Source: Burkholderia pyrrocinia (GTDB taxonomy: Bacteria; Pseudomonadota; Gammaproteobacteria; Burkholderiales; Burkholderiaceae). Taken from it: a stretch of DNA of 64,000 bases. This document shows positions 9,009-17,206 of the stretch, one piece after another. Numbering within the stretch: position 1 is the stretch's first letter; each line of letters opens with the position of its first letter. The position numbers and the translations under genes are program-made. The notes under the pieces are model-generated. The model did no database searches. It had not been told where the DNA came from and saw nothing but the letters and a program-made list of their open reading frames with translations. The stretch spans positions 989,197 to 1,053,196 of the forward strand of contig NZ_CP094461.1 in NCBI RefSeq assembly GCF_022809715.1, written 5' to 3'.

Positions 9009-9736
9009 GATTTCCCGTCGATCTGATTTCGATCTATCGTGCCGTGACTCGCCGCTCTGTCGGCCGCTGCGTCCATGTTGGATAAAGCAGTTCGGCGCGA
9101 TTCTTTGCAGCGTCGCCCGTAAAAGTCACGCGTGGCTCGTTCGCCCCGAGACCGAACAGCAGGCTACGAGGAGTATGTCCTCGCGCGGCAATCGCTCCGA
9201 TACCGCCGATGAACATTTCTTTAGCCGCCACGCGGCGAACGCGAGACGAACTTGCGCGCACACCGGGAACCCAGCGGACGACGGCTCAGCCGTAGCACGC
9301 GACCGCTTCCCACATATCGGGTAGTGCGTTCGCTTGAGGAATCATACCGCCCGGCCAGGAGAAGCCAATTTCTCTATTTTTTTCGATTCCGGTGATTTGG
9401 AGATTTTTTTCTACTTGTTCGGTGCTCTGATCAACACATACATTTCCGAAGCGCAGGGGCAGGCCGGCGCGCTCGCCTGGCACCGCGCACGGACACGAAC
9501 ACCGACACGAGCATCGTGAATAGTAACGACCCGCCGCTCGAGCAAAGCCCGGGGGAGCCCTCGTCGCACTTTCGCACCGCTTTCGTTGAACGCCCCAAAT
9601 ACTCCGATGCGTCCTTTCCGGAAGCAACGATCCTCGCGAACGCCCGTTCGCTCGTCGGTTGCCTTGGGCCGGCGGCCAGCGCGTCGCTAGCGCGAAGTCA
9701 GCAGAATCTTCAGGATTCCTGCACGGCAATCCCACC
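9009..9736. other. Degenerate, possibly formerly coding stretch
   Basis: About 730 bases without a convincing intact gene. On the minus strand two frames joined end to end (about 9420-9300 and 9261-9034) look protein-like: IGFSWPGGMIPQANALPDM, and further on FIGGIGAIAARGHTPRSLL. A stop codon separates them and no start or Shine-Dalgarno sequence is evident. I do not recognise the family. A T-rich run near 9375-9415 interrupts the usual base composition. Confidence 0.35.
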
Positions 9737-10738
9737 TCAGAAATTGTGGGCCAATCCGATCATGAACATGTCCTGGTCCGTGTTGTTGCCGGTCGCGACA
9801 CGGTTGAAGCGGAGATTCGCAGTCCAGTCCTTGGTAAATTCATAGCCGATCTGCGCGCTGAGAAGCGCAGCAAGCTTCATCCGGTTGGACGGCGCACTCT
9901 TGTCGTATGCAAGATAGGGGCCGACTCCGGCACTGAGACTCCATCTGCTCAAGATTGGCGCAACGTACCAGAGTTGGGCCGCAGCGCCCCTTCTGGCAGC
10001 GACGTCGTTGACGCCCTCGTAAACGAAGCTTGCCGAATATGCCCAGGCATCGCCGATCGGTCGTTTGAGCTCGACCATGTACCCCTTCTGGATGGGAACC
10101 CGCGGCCGGTTCGTTTGCGAGGTTCCGGCCCAGACGCTCAGCTGAGTCCTGCCGTCGGACAGCGACGGATGAGGGTCGCCGCCGAATCCCGAGCCGATGC
10201 CGAACAGCACCATATCGGATGAGTGGCCGCCCGCGATCTGAACACGGTTGTACTGCGCCTTGAGATAGATGCCATTGGGCGTAAGCTCGTAGCGTAACGC
10301 AGCCGACGCGCGGATTCCGAGACGCTTCTCGTTGCGCGCCCCATCACCGACGTGTGTCGTGTTCATGCTGAAGTACGGACCTGCCGCAAACTCGAGCGCC
10401 GTCCTTCCGCCAAGCGGCAAGCGCGCCGCGCCGAGCAGCGCGAAACCGTCGCGATGGTTGTCCGTCGGATGGCCTTCGTTCAGGTAGGCGACGAACACCG
10501 ACGCGTAATCGTTCAGTGCCTGGCCAAAGCCGACTTCGTAAGCGCGCCAGTGCATGTTGCCGCCCTCGCTCGCACGGCCATTCCCATAAACGGCGTATGC
10601 GTCGAGTGTGCGTTGCCCCGGGGCGGGCCCGCTCGACGGGTCCGGCGCGCCTTCATCGGCATTCGCAAAGCCTGCGACAGCCAGGCCAACGGCGGCAACG
10701 AACGCATAACGGAAGCGAACATCAGAGTATTTTCCCAT
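9737..10738 (-). CDS. Outer-membrane beta-barrel protein, family not recognised
   Basis: A 333-residue protein starting MGKYSDVRFRYAFVAAVGLAVAGFANADE, a good Sec signal peptide with likely cleavage after FANA. The rest alternates polar and aromatic residues as in beta-barrels (for example YEVGFGQALNDYASVFVAYL), and the chain ends FMIGLAHNF with the terminal phenylalanine used by the BAM machinery. Longer in-frame starts were rejected because they would bury the signal peptide. No specific enzyme or porin family could be named. It is a single gene at the edge of a region rich in gene fragments. Confidence 0.7.
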   Translation of the reverse strand: MGKYSDVRFRYAFVAAVGLAVAGFANADEGAPDPSSGPAPGQRTLDAYAVYGNGRASEGGNMHWRAYEVGFGQALNDYASVFVAYLNEGHPTDNHRDGFALLGAARLPLGGRTALEFAAGPYFSMNTTHVGDGARNEKRLGIRASAALRYELTPNGIYLKAQYNRVQIAGGHSSDMVLFGIGSGFGGDPHPSLSDGRTQLSVWAGTSQTNRPRVPIQKGYMVELKRPIGDAWAYSASFVYEGVNDVAARRGAAAQLWYVAPILSRWSLSAGVGPYLAYDKSAPSNRMKLAALLSAQIGYEFTKDWTANLRFNRVATGNNTDQDMFMIGLAHNF

Positions 10739-10880
10739 TCCGGCACGCTCCAGCAATAACAATGGCAACAAACCAGAGGATCGAATCGCGCCGCGATCTG
10801 CAGGCGCCGGTATCCCTGGCGCCTTATAGCGCTCGCCGCGAGCGCTCACGCCTGGCCACCTCTCCGACGACAGTCGGCCA

Positions 10881-11123
10881 TCACCGCGTGGCGGCCGGTG
10901 CCGCCGGCTCGACAGCGCGCCTGATGGATGCCGAGGTGTCCATCACGTCCATGTCGAGGTTGCTTTGGGCGACCTGGACCGCCTGTTGGCCGGTTCGTTG
11001 CAGTGTTTCGCAAAACGCGCTTGGCGGCAATCGCGGAATCCAGCGACGCGCCGGCGGCCTTGGAGCCGGCGGGCGCACTTTTCGCGACGTCCGCCACCGG
11101 CGTCCTGACTGATTGATCCTCAT
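10881..11123 (-). pseudogene. Phasin-like protein, apparently frameshifted
   Basis: The second half of the 11123-10881 frame reads FCETLQRTGQQAVQVAQSNL, close to the helical repeat of phasins (polyhydroxyalkanoate granule proteins). The first half makes sense only in another frame: VADVAKSAPAGSKAAGASLD then SAIAAKR. The two halves would join by a one-base shift at the GCGTTTT run near 11010. The protein would be under 90 residues even if repaired, shorter than typical phasins (about 180), so it is probably truncated too. A genuine alternative small protein cannot be excluded. Confidence 0.45.
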
Positions 11124-11175
11124 TTACCGGATCGTCATTTCCAGAAACCGCGAGCGATCGCGCAGCGGATGGCCG

Positions 11176-11454
11176 TCAAGTGCCGGCGGCGAGACGCGGG
11201 CCCGCGCCAAGCGTAGTGAACTCGGCTTCAGGCCGTAGCGACGGCAGCGCGTGTACCCAAGGATCGATGCCCTGCTGCTGCACTTCTTCGAGAAACGCAA
11301 CGCGCGTGCTCCAGTAGCTTGCTCGCAATTTCGCATCGATGACACGCTGCTCGGCAGCGAACAATTCCATGCGTGCAGTCACCAGCATCGACGCGGCGGT
11401 TTTTTCCGGCGTCGGGGCGTGACGCATCGCCCAACGGCTGATCCAGTTCACCAT
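11176..11454 (-). CDS. Hypothetical small helical protein
   Basis: A 92-residue protein beginning MVNWISRWAMRHAPTPEKT. The middle (about residues 20-55, TARMELFAAEQRVIDAKLRA) is strongly helical and could form a coiled coil. A G-rich Shine-Dalgarno-like run lies eight bases before ATG 11454. I do not recognise the family. It is just upstream of, and codirectional with, the phasin-like remnant, so both may be left from one small operon. Bases 11455-11695 hold no gene that I can support. Confidence 0.5.
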   Translation of the reverse strand: MVNWISRWAMRHAPTPEKTAASMLVTARMELFAAEQRVIDAKLRASYWSTRVAFLEEVQQQGIDPWVHALPSLRPEAEFTTLGAGPRLAAGT

Positions 11455-11695
11455 GCTGCCCCCCGTAAGAATGGACCCGAATTGGGCAATCGCGATCGGC
11501 CGCGCGCTTGTCACGCTGCGTTGCGGCGGCCACCGAACGTCGCCACTCGGGTTCCAGGCGCCATCGACACCTCGCATCGATGGCGATCGCCGCGGCATAC
11601 GCGCGCGGCTTATCCATCCTTTGAACACTTTCCGGTTTGCGCGATACGGGTTTGCATCCTTCGACACGTTTCATTCTTGAATCCGTGCATCGCAC

Positions 11696-11884
11696 ATGCG
11701 ACTGTCCATTTCCATAGAAGCAGTGAATACGCTGGCCACGGACGGCACCGTGAGCCTGGTACTGATGGAAGCAGCCGGCTTGAACGTGGCGAACGTGGTG
11801 TACGAGATGTTGTTCGACGATCACGACGTGAAGATCAACTGCGCGGTGGCCGATTTCGTGGTCACCAATGGCGCGCTCAGGACG
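11696..11884 (+). pseudogene. AsmA-family protein fragment
   Basis: Translation gives LATDGTVSLV, then LMEAAGLNVANVVYEMLF and VKINCAVADFVVTNGAL. From memory, this is the hallmark late segment of AsmA/YhjG-type envelope proteins (dGTVSLV...LMEAAGLNV...KINCAVADF). Only about 60 residues remain, a short internal piece seems missing between GTVSLV and LMEAAG, and neither the N- nor the C-terminal domain is present. Past about 11884 the frame stays open only because it runs antisense through the GC-rich end of the next gene. It marks the edge of the large minus-strand operon that begins at the same place. Confidence 0.65.
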
Positions 11885-13337
11885 CTGCGCGGTGTCCCGC
11901 CGCCGTTGCGCCGGCAGGCGATCGCGGTGCCGCCGCCGCGGGGTGCGCGGGCGACGGGGACGCTGCGGCACCAGGCCCGGAAGGCGGCTGCGGCGCGGAC
12001 GTGTGCGCCGCGGCCGGTGGCGAAGAAGAAGGCGGCGACGAGGACGGTTGGCCGGCGCCGGCCCCCCCTGCCGAGCCTGAAGCGGCGGAACCGGAAGCCG
12101 CAGGCGCCGCGCCGGGCGGCGGCCGCAGCCCGCCGTCGAGCGAGGTCCGGCGGGCGGCCAGGTCGGCCTGTTCGGCGCTGCGCTGGGCGGCGCGATCGGA
12201 GGACAGGCGCGCCGCTTCGGCATCCGGATTGATCGTGTTGACGCGGATGCGCTCGACGTCGCCCACGCCCGCCAGCCGGTTCAACGGCACGTAGTCCGTA
12301 CGAAACACCAGTTCGACGCCGCTCGTCAGGTTGACGTCGGCGTGCGAACTCTCGGTCGTCTGGGTCCGGTCGGTCGACACGTAGCCGATCGTGCTCTGCA
12401 CATTGGCCTCCGCGCCCCAGGGCCCGAAGCGTGCACCCCCGCTCACGCCCACCGTGTTGCGCGTGTCGAATTGCGAGCCGCGGTCGTTGGCGGCGGCGCT
12501 GCTCGCGTCGATATGGAAATTCATCGCGGCGTTGAGCCGCCCGCTTTCGATGACGATGCGCTGCAGGCCCATCTGCACCATCGTCGCGAGCAACTGCTGG
12601 CGGTTGCGGGCCAGCACCTGCTGCGCGAGCGGCACCAGGCGCTCGGGATCGGAAGCCGGGACCGCGTCGCCCGGCCCCATTCCCAGTGCGCTGCGCAGCG
12701 CCGCTTCGGCCGGCGGGGACGCGCCCGGGCGCAACGTCAGCCGAGTCGCGGCATCGCGCTCGGCCTGCAGCTCCTGCTGGCGCTGGCGGCGCTCGTCCGG
12801 CGGCAGGCCCGCCAATTCGTCGGCATCGTCCGCGGCCTCGTCGTCGCCGGTGACCTGGTAGGCGGCGGGGAAATGCTCGGCCAGCCACTGCCGCGCGCCG
12901 GCGATGCCGACATTGCTGTCCGCGAAGCCTTCGGTGGTCTGCGCGACGTTGCGGATCAGGTCGACGAACGCGGTCAGCTGCTGCTGGTTCGAATCGTTCA
13001 TCGCCTTGAAGACACCCGTGATCAGCTCGGTCACGAAGCGCGGGAACGACACCGCGTTGAGCACCGCCCGGGTGGTGCCGGCCATCCGGTCGATGGCGGT
13101 GCCCGAATAGTCCGAGCCGGCGTTCTGCGCGACGGCCAGCGCTGCACCGGGACGCGCCGCGAGTGCGTCGTGGTCGAGCGCGATCGAGCCGATCCGCACC
13201 AGCCCGGACGCGAGATCGCGGCGCGTGGCCGGATCGAGGGCGCCGAAGCCCTGCTGCGCGGACAGCAGTTCGCGGACACGGTGGCGAACGTCGGGCCGCA
13301 GCACCGGCGAACGCGCAGGGCGCGCGGCCGCCGCCAT
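11877..13337 (-). CDS. Uncharacterised protein, paralogue 4 of the cluster's repeated family
   Basis: A 486-residue protein, last gene of the operon. It shares with the genes at 14471, 15776 and 22721 two blocks: FPRFVTELITGVFKAM followed by a helical segment ending ARQWLAEHFP (about residues 110-170), and RQQLLATMVQMGLQRIVI followed by LNAAMNFHIDAS. A third shared element is FRTDYVPLNRLAGVGDVERI near 365. The last about 110 residues are Pro/Ala/Ser-rich and probably disordered. No signal peptide or membrane helix. ATG 13337 gives the same N-terminal layout as the paralogues. The function is unknown. It is the most diverged of the four, and its 3' end meets an AsmA fragment on the other strand. 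Confidence 0.7.
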   Translation of the reverse strand: MAAAARPARSPVLRPDVRHRVRELLSAQQGFGALDPATRRDLASGLVRIGSIALDHDALAARPGAALAVAQNAGSDYSGTAIDRMAGTTRAVLNAVSFPRFVTELITGVFKAMNDSNQQQLTAFVDLIRNVAQTTEGFADSNVGIAGARQWLAEHFPAAYQVTGDDEAADDADELAGLPPDERRQRQQELQAERDAATRLTLRPGASPPAEAALRSALGMGPGDAVPASDPERLVPLAQQVLARNRQQLLATMVQMGLQRIVIESGRLNAAMNFHIDASSAAANDRGSQFDTRNTVGVSGGARFGPWGAEANVQSTIGYVSTDRTQTTESSHADVNLTSGVELVFRTDYVPLNRLAGVGDVERIRVNTINPDAEAARLSSDRAAQRSAEQADLAARRTSLDGGLRPPPGAAPAASGSAASGSAGGAGAGQPSSSPPSSSPPAAAHTSAPQPPSGPGAAASPSPAHPAAAAPRSPAGATAAGHRAAS

Positions 13338-13471
13338 CTCAACGGCTCCGCCGCGCGTCGCGCGTCCCGCGACGCATGGCGCGCAGCCGGGGTGGCGACG
13401 GCGCGTCCGCCGCCCTCGGCATCCCGGTTGTGCCGTCCGCATCGCGACGGCCTGAGCGACGAGGTTTCATG

Positions 13472-14467
13472 TCAGCGTCCGAGTGCCGCCCACGGGTTCT
13501 CCGGCGCGGCCGGCCCCAAAGCCGGCGGCACGCCGCGGCCGGCGTCCGGCGCGGCAGGCGCCTGGCCGTCGGGTTTCTCGCCGAGGCCGAGCGTTGCCTC
13601 GATCCATTCGGCGGCGGCGGCGATCACCGGGTTGTCGGCGGTCACCAGCGGCGCCGCGCCGCCCAGCGCATCCGCGACGTCCGCCAGCCACGCGATCACG
13701 GTCATCCCGGCCCTGCCGCGCCGAACATGGGCGGCGGGCTGGCGCAGCGGCTGGCGCGAGAGCCGGCCGATGCCGGCGACCACGCCCCAGATGTCGTGCG
13801 CATCGAAGCCTTGACGCATGTCGGCATGGCCGAGGATCGCGAACGCGTCCCTGAGCATGCCGACGATCTCGCCGGCCATGAACGCGGTCACGCCGGTACA
13901 CGCGGCGCCGAGGTTCTGCGCGAGCGAGCGGGCGGCGTTGCGGACCCGCGCCTGGTGCCCGAGATCTCCGCGCGGGTCGGCGCCGGGCGTCTCGTCGAGT
14001 TTGTAGAGCGCCTCGCAAAGCGCGAGCATGCACTCCTCGAACTGGACGTTGCGCTCGGCATCCGCCGCCGCCGGGCCGTACGCGGTGCCGAACAACCGCG
14101 AATAGAACGCCGCGCGTTCGCCGGCCGCCAGCTTCTCGGCGCGGTGGCGCCACCAGTTGGCGACCAGCGGCCCCGCGCCGCCGAGATCGACGCCGACGGC
14201 GCCGCTCGCGGACAAGCCGGCGAGCGCCTCGACCGCGGGGATCACGCCCGCGGGCTCGAGATCGGCCGCCAGATAGAGCGACGCGAGCGCCCGCAGCTGC
14301 GCCTTGTCGACGCGCGCGGCAACGGGATCGGGGATCGCGATGTCGCCGAGCTCGTCGAGCGCGAAGGCCAGGCCGTGCGCGGTCGCGCGCTCGACGAGCC
14401 GCTCCCCCGACCGGATCGCGACCGCGAGCCCGGCATCCGCCAGCGGGGCGATGAGCATGCGCGCCAT
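13472..14467 (-). CDS. Uncharacterised protein, shorter paralogue of the 601-residue cluster protein
   Basis: A 331-residue, mostly helical, Ala-rich protein three bases after the previous gene. Its C-terminal half aligns by eye with the protein at 18310: RVRNAARSLAQNLGAACTG against QVRKAARDLAGNLSLHGYG, then DAHDIWGVVAGIGRL against GAKDMWQVIDQVATY, then VIAWLADVADAL against IITAWLANNVDRV. The family is not recognised. It has no signal peptide or membrane helix. Two members of this family beside four of another in one operon suggests stepwise duplication and a multi-subunit assembly. Confidence 0.7.
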   Translation of the reverse strand: MARMLIAPLADAGLAVAIRSGERLVERATAHGLAFALDELGDIAIPDPVAARVDKAQLRALASLYLAADLEPAGVIPAVEALAGLSASGAVGVDLGGAGPLVANWWRHRAEKLAAGERAAFYSRLFGTAYGPAAADAERNVQFEECMLALCEALYKLDETPGADPRGDLGHQARVRNAARSLAQNLGAACTGVTAFMAGEIVGMLRDAFAILGHADMRQGFDAHDIWGVVAGIGRLSRQPLRQPAAHVRRGRAGMTVIAWLADVADALGGAAPLVTADNPVIAAAAEWIEATLGLGEKPDGQAPAAPDAGRGVPPALGPAAPENPWAALGR

Positions 14468-14470
14468 GAT

Positions 14471-15772
14471 TCAGTGCTGCCCGGCCGGCAAGCCGGCGGC
14501 GGGGGCCGGCTTGTTGGGGTTGTACGGCGTCGAGTTGCCCTGGATCACCGACATCATCTCGGGCGTCGCCATCTTGTCGAGCGGCAGGTAGTCGCTCTTG
14601 AAGTTGACGCGGACCTCGCCCGAGAGCTTCGCTTTCACCTCGGCCTTGGATTCGCTGGTGTCGTCGAGCGCCGACCCGACGGTGGCCACGTGTTCCTGCT
14701 GCCCCTCGAACGCTGCGTCGGCCGAATAAGGCGTGTACCAGCTGCCGTAGTGGGCGCTGAGCGATTCCTTGTATTTCTGGCTCTCGCGGTCGTGCATCGA
14801 CGCGGTATAGGTGCGCTTCGCGGTGTCGCTGGCGCGCATGTCGAACACCACCTTGGCGTTGATCGACCCGTCGGTGACGACGATGCGATTGATGCCGAGC
14901 ATGACCATCGACGACAGCAGCTGCTGGCGCTGCTTCGCCATCTGCAGGCGCGCCGCGGTGACGAGGCGCAGCTCGGACTTGTCGTCGGACAGGTCGGTCA
15001 CGGGCGGATCGAGGTTGTAGTTGCGGCTGATCTCGGCGAGCCGCTGCTGCGCGTTGTCGCCCTGCGCCACCAGCCGCGACGGAGCCGCGGCGGCCGCCGC
15101 GCCGGCGCTGTCGGCGTCGAACGCGTCGGCGCCGTCCTGCGCCTGCACCGACAGCACGTCCGGGAAAGAATCGGCGAGATAGTCGCGGCCGGCCCCCTCG
15201 CTGATGTTGTCGCTCATGAACTGGGCGGTGGTCTTGGCGACATTGGCGATCAGCTCGCCATACGCGCGCATCTGCTCGATCGAGCTTTCGACGATCGCCT
15301 GGAACACGTTCTTGATGAGGCCGCCGACGAATTTCGGGAAATCGACCTTCTGCACCATCTGGCCGAACTGCTCGACGCCCTGCTTGACCGCGCCGGCCTG
15401 GAAGTCCTTGCCGGCGAAGCCGGGATCCTGCGACAACTGGCGCTTGGTCGCGGTGACGGGATCGTCGGCCAGCGCGGCGGCGGCCGGCACCGGACGCGGT
15501 GCGGCGACGGGGCGCGCGAGGCCGGTAGGCGGCAGTTCGCCGTTCGCCTCGCGCTCGGCGATCTCGGCATGCACGCCGTTGGGATCGGCCAGGTACGCGA
15601 GCACCCGCACCGTATCGGCGGCGATGCGGCGGCGTTCGTCGTCGGGCAGGTCGAGGAACGACGGAATCGCGGTCAGCAGGCGGCGCACCTCGGGGCGCGT
15701 CGCGTCGAACGCGGCGGCGCTCGTGGGCGGCCGCACCGGGTGAAGCGCGTCGGGGGGAGCGGACAGGCGCAT
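14471..15772 (-). CDS. Uncharacterised protein, paralogue 3 of the cluster's repeated family
   Basis: A 433-residue protein. N-terminal helical block with FDATRPEVRRLLTAIPSFLD; then FPKFVGGLIKNVFQAI and SSIEQMRAYGELIANVAKT (about residues 139-180); then KQRQQLLSSMVMLGINRIVV and INAKVVFDMRASDTAKRTY (about 290-320). Next comes a variable Tyr/Ser-rich stretch, and the end is VNFKSDYLPLDKMATPEMM. This is the same order as at 15776 and 22721. The alternation in the second half suggests beta structure. It has no signal peptide. It starts three bases after its nearest paralogue, with which it shares the most sequence, suggesting recent tandem duplication. Function unknown. Confidence 0.72.
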   Translation of the reverse strand: MRLSAPPDALHPVRPPTSAAAFDATRPEVRRLLTAIPSFLDLPDDERRRIAADTVRVLAYLADPNGVHAEIAEREANGELPPTGLARPVAAPRPVPAAAALADDPVTATKRQLSQDPGFAGKDFQAGAVKQGVEQFGQMVQKVDFPKFVGGLIKNVFQAIVESSIEQMRAYGELIANVAKTTAQFMSDNISEGAGRDYLADSFPDVLSVQAQDGADAFDADSAGAAAAAAPSRLVAQGDNAQQRLAEISRNYNLDPPVTDLSDDKSELRLVTAARLQMAKQRQQLLSSMVMLGINRIVVTDGSINAKVVFDMRASDTAKRTYTASMHDRESQKYKESLSAHYGSWYTPYSADAAFEGQQEHVATVGSALDDTSESKAEVKAKLSGEVRVNFKSDYLPLDKMATPEMMSVIQGNSTPYNPNKPAPAAGLPAGQH

Positions 15773-15775
15773 GGC

Positions 15776-17167
15776 TCAGTTTCCCCTGGCCGGAGCCGGC
15801 GCGGCAGCCGGTGCAGCGGCCGGAGCCGCTGCGGGTGCGGCGGCGGCCGGGGCGGCGCCCGCCGGCGTTTTCGGGCTGGGCAGCACGTTGGGATCGGCCG
15901 GCGTCGCGTTGCCGGTGATGGTGGCGATCATCTGCGGCGTCGCCATCTTGTCGAGCGGCAGGTAGTCGCTCTTGAAATTGACGTCGACCGCGCCGGACAG
16001 CTGAATCTTGGTCTGCATCGCCGCGTTGCTGGTTTCGGACGCGGCGGTCGACGCGGTGATGATCGGCTTGTTCTCGTATTCGTAGTCGCCCTTCGCGTAG
16101 TAGTCGGCGCTGTACTGGCGGCCGTTGTCCTTGTCGTTGCTGGAGTCGTACTTGCCGCCGCGATCGTAGGTGCCCTTGCCGGCATAGGTCGTCTGGACGT
16201 TGCCGTCCTTGTCGCGGGCCAGGTCGACCGCGGTGGCGCTACGCTGCTTGGAGAGCGTGTCCTGCGCGCGCACGTCGTAGATGATCTTCGCGGAGATCTT
16301 GCCGTCGGTGACGACGATGCGGTTGATGCCCATCAGCACGATCGAGGCCAGCATCTGCTGGCGCTGCTTGGCGAGCTGCATCTTGAAGCGGTTGACGATG
16401 GCCAGCTCCGAGGCCTCGTCCGACAGGTCGAAGGTGTCGCCGTCGCCCATCTGCAGGCGGGCGCGCACGGTCTTCGACGCTTCGTCGGGGTCGACCCCGT
16501 CGCGCACCTGCACGCGCGGGCTCGGCGTATCGCCGCTGTCGTCCATGCCGATCTGGAACAGGTCGGGAAACTGGTCGACCATGTGATCGCGCGCCTGGTT
16601 CTCGGTCACGTGCTCGTCGGCGAACTGGCCGAGCGATTTCGCCACCTGCGCGATCATTTCCTGATACGCCTTCATCTGCTCGATCGAGCTGTGGGTGATC
16701 GACTGGAACACGCCGCTGATCAGGCTCGCGACGAAGGTCGGGAACTTGACCTGGTTCAGCAGCTCGCCCGCCACCGCGGCACCTTCGTGCGCGGCCGACG
16801 CGGTGAACTTCGACTTGCCGATGGCCTCCACCGCCTGGTTATGGGTCTGGAAATCCGCCTCGTGCGCCGAATGATCCGTGTTGTCGTCGAGCGCGCGCGC
16901 CGTGGCGGTGCCCAGACCGCCCGGAATCTCGTGGCCGGCAAACCCTTCGGGCCGGGCCAGATAATCGGCGATCAACGCGGTGTTGCGGGCGATGTCGCGG
17001 CGATCGGCGTCGGGCATCGCGTTGAAGGCCTGCGATCGGGTCAGCATCTGCGCGACGCCGTGGCGCACTGCGTCGGCCGGCACCGGCACCGGCGTGTGGC
17101 GCGGGGCGGCCGCGGCGGCGCGCGGGGGCGGCGCGATCGGCGTGGGACGGGCAGCTTGCGGGAACAT
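15776..17167 (-). CDS. Uncharacterised protein, paralogue 2 of the cluster's repeated family
   Basis: A 463-residue protein. N-terminal Pro/Ala linker, then an about 80-residue helical region (MLTRSQAFNAMPDADRRDI), FPTFVASLISGVFQSI and SSIEQMKAYQEMIAQVAKS, and RDHMVDQFPDLFQIG. Then KQRQQMLASIVLMGINRIVV, KISAKIIYDVRAQDT, a Tyr/Lys/Asp-rich variable segment, and VNFKSDYLPLDKMATPQMI. The tail is an Ala/Pro repeat ending in APARGN. There is no secretion signal. ATG 17167 is preceded by a GAGG Shine-Dalgarno sequence. The shared blocks define a family that I cannot match to a named domain from memory. Confidence 0.72.
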   Translation of the reverse strand: MFPQAARPTPIAPPPRAAAAAPRHTPVPVPADAVRHGVAQMLTRSQAFNAMPDADRRDIARNTALIADYLARPEGFAGHEIPGGLGTATARALDDNTDHSAHEADFQTHNQAVEAIGKSKFTASAAHEGAAVAGELLNQVKFPTFVASLISGVFQSITHSSIEQMKAYQEMIAQVAKSLGQFADEHVTENQARDHMVDQFPDLFQIGMDDSGDTPSPRVQVRDGVDPDEASKTVRARLQMGDGDTFDLSDEASELAIVNRFKMQLAKQRQQMLASIVLMGINRIVVTDGKISAKIIYDVRAQDTLSKQRSATAVDLARDKDGNVQTTYAGKGTYDRGGKYDSSNDKDNGRQYSADYYAKGDYEYENKPIITASTAASETSNAAMQTKIQLSGAVDVNFKSDYLPLDKMATPQMIATITGNATPADPNVLPSPKTPAGAAPAAAAPAAAPAAAPAAAPAPARGN

Positions 17168-17206
17168 GGCGACCTCGCGGAAAACGCGTGACGAAGCGAT
17201 TCGGAT

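Noticed and set aside
11696..12232. A 178-residue plus-strand protein with a basic KKKAAT tail
   Set aside because: Only the first about 60 residues resemble a protein (AsmA); the basic tail is the antisense of the Pro/Ala/Ser-rich end of paralogue 4.
13339..13470. A 43-codon minus-strand frame between the 331-residue gene and paralogue 4
   Set aside because: It is Arg-rich, has no Shine-Dalgarno sequence and no partner; it is read as spacer.
13163..17191. A 1342-codon plus-strand open frame
   Set aside because: It is antisense to four well-supported minus-strand genes. Its residues are Arg/Gly/Ala-rich with no domain, as expected from a GC-rich shadow.
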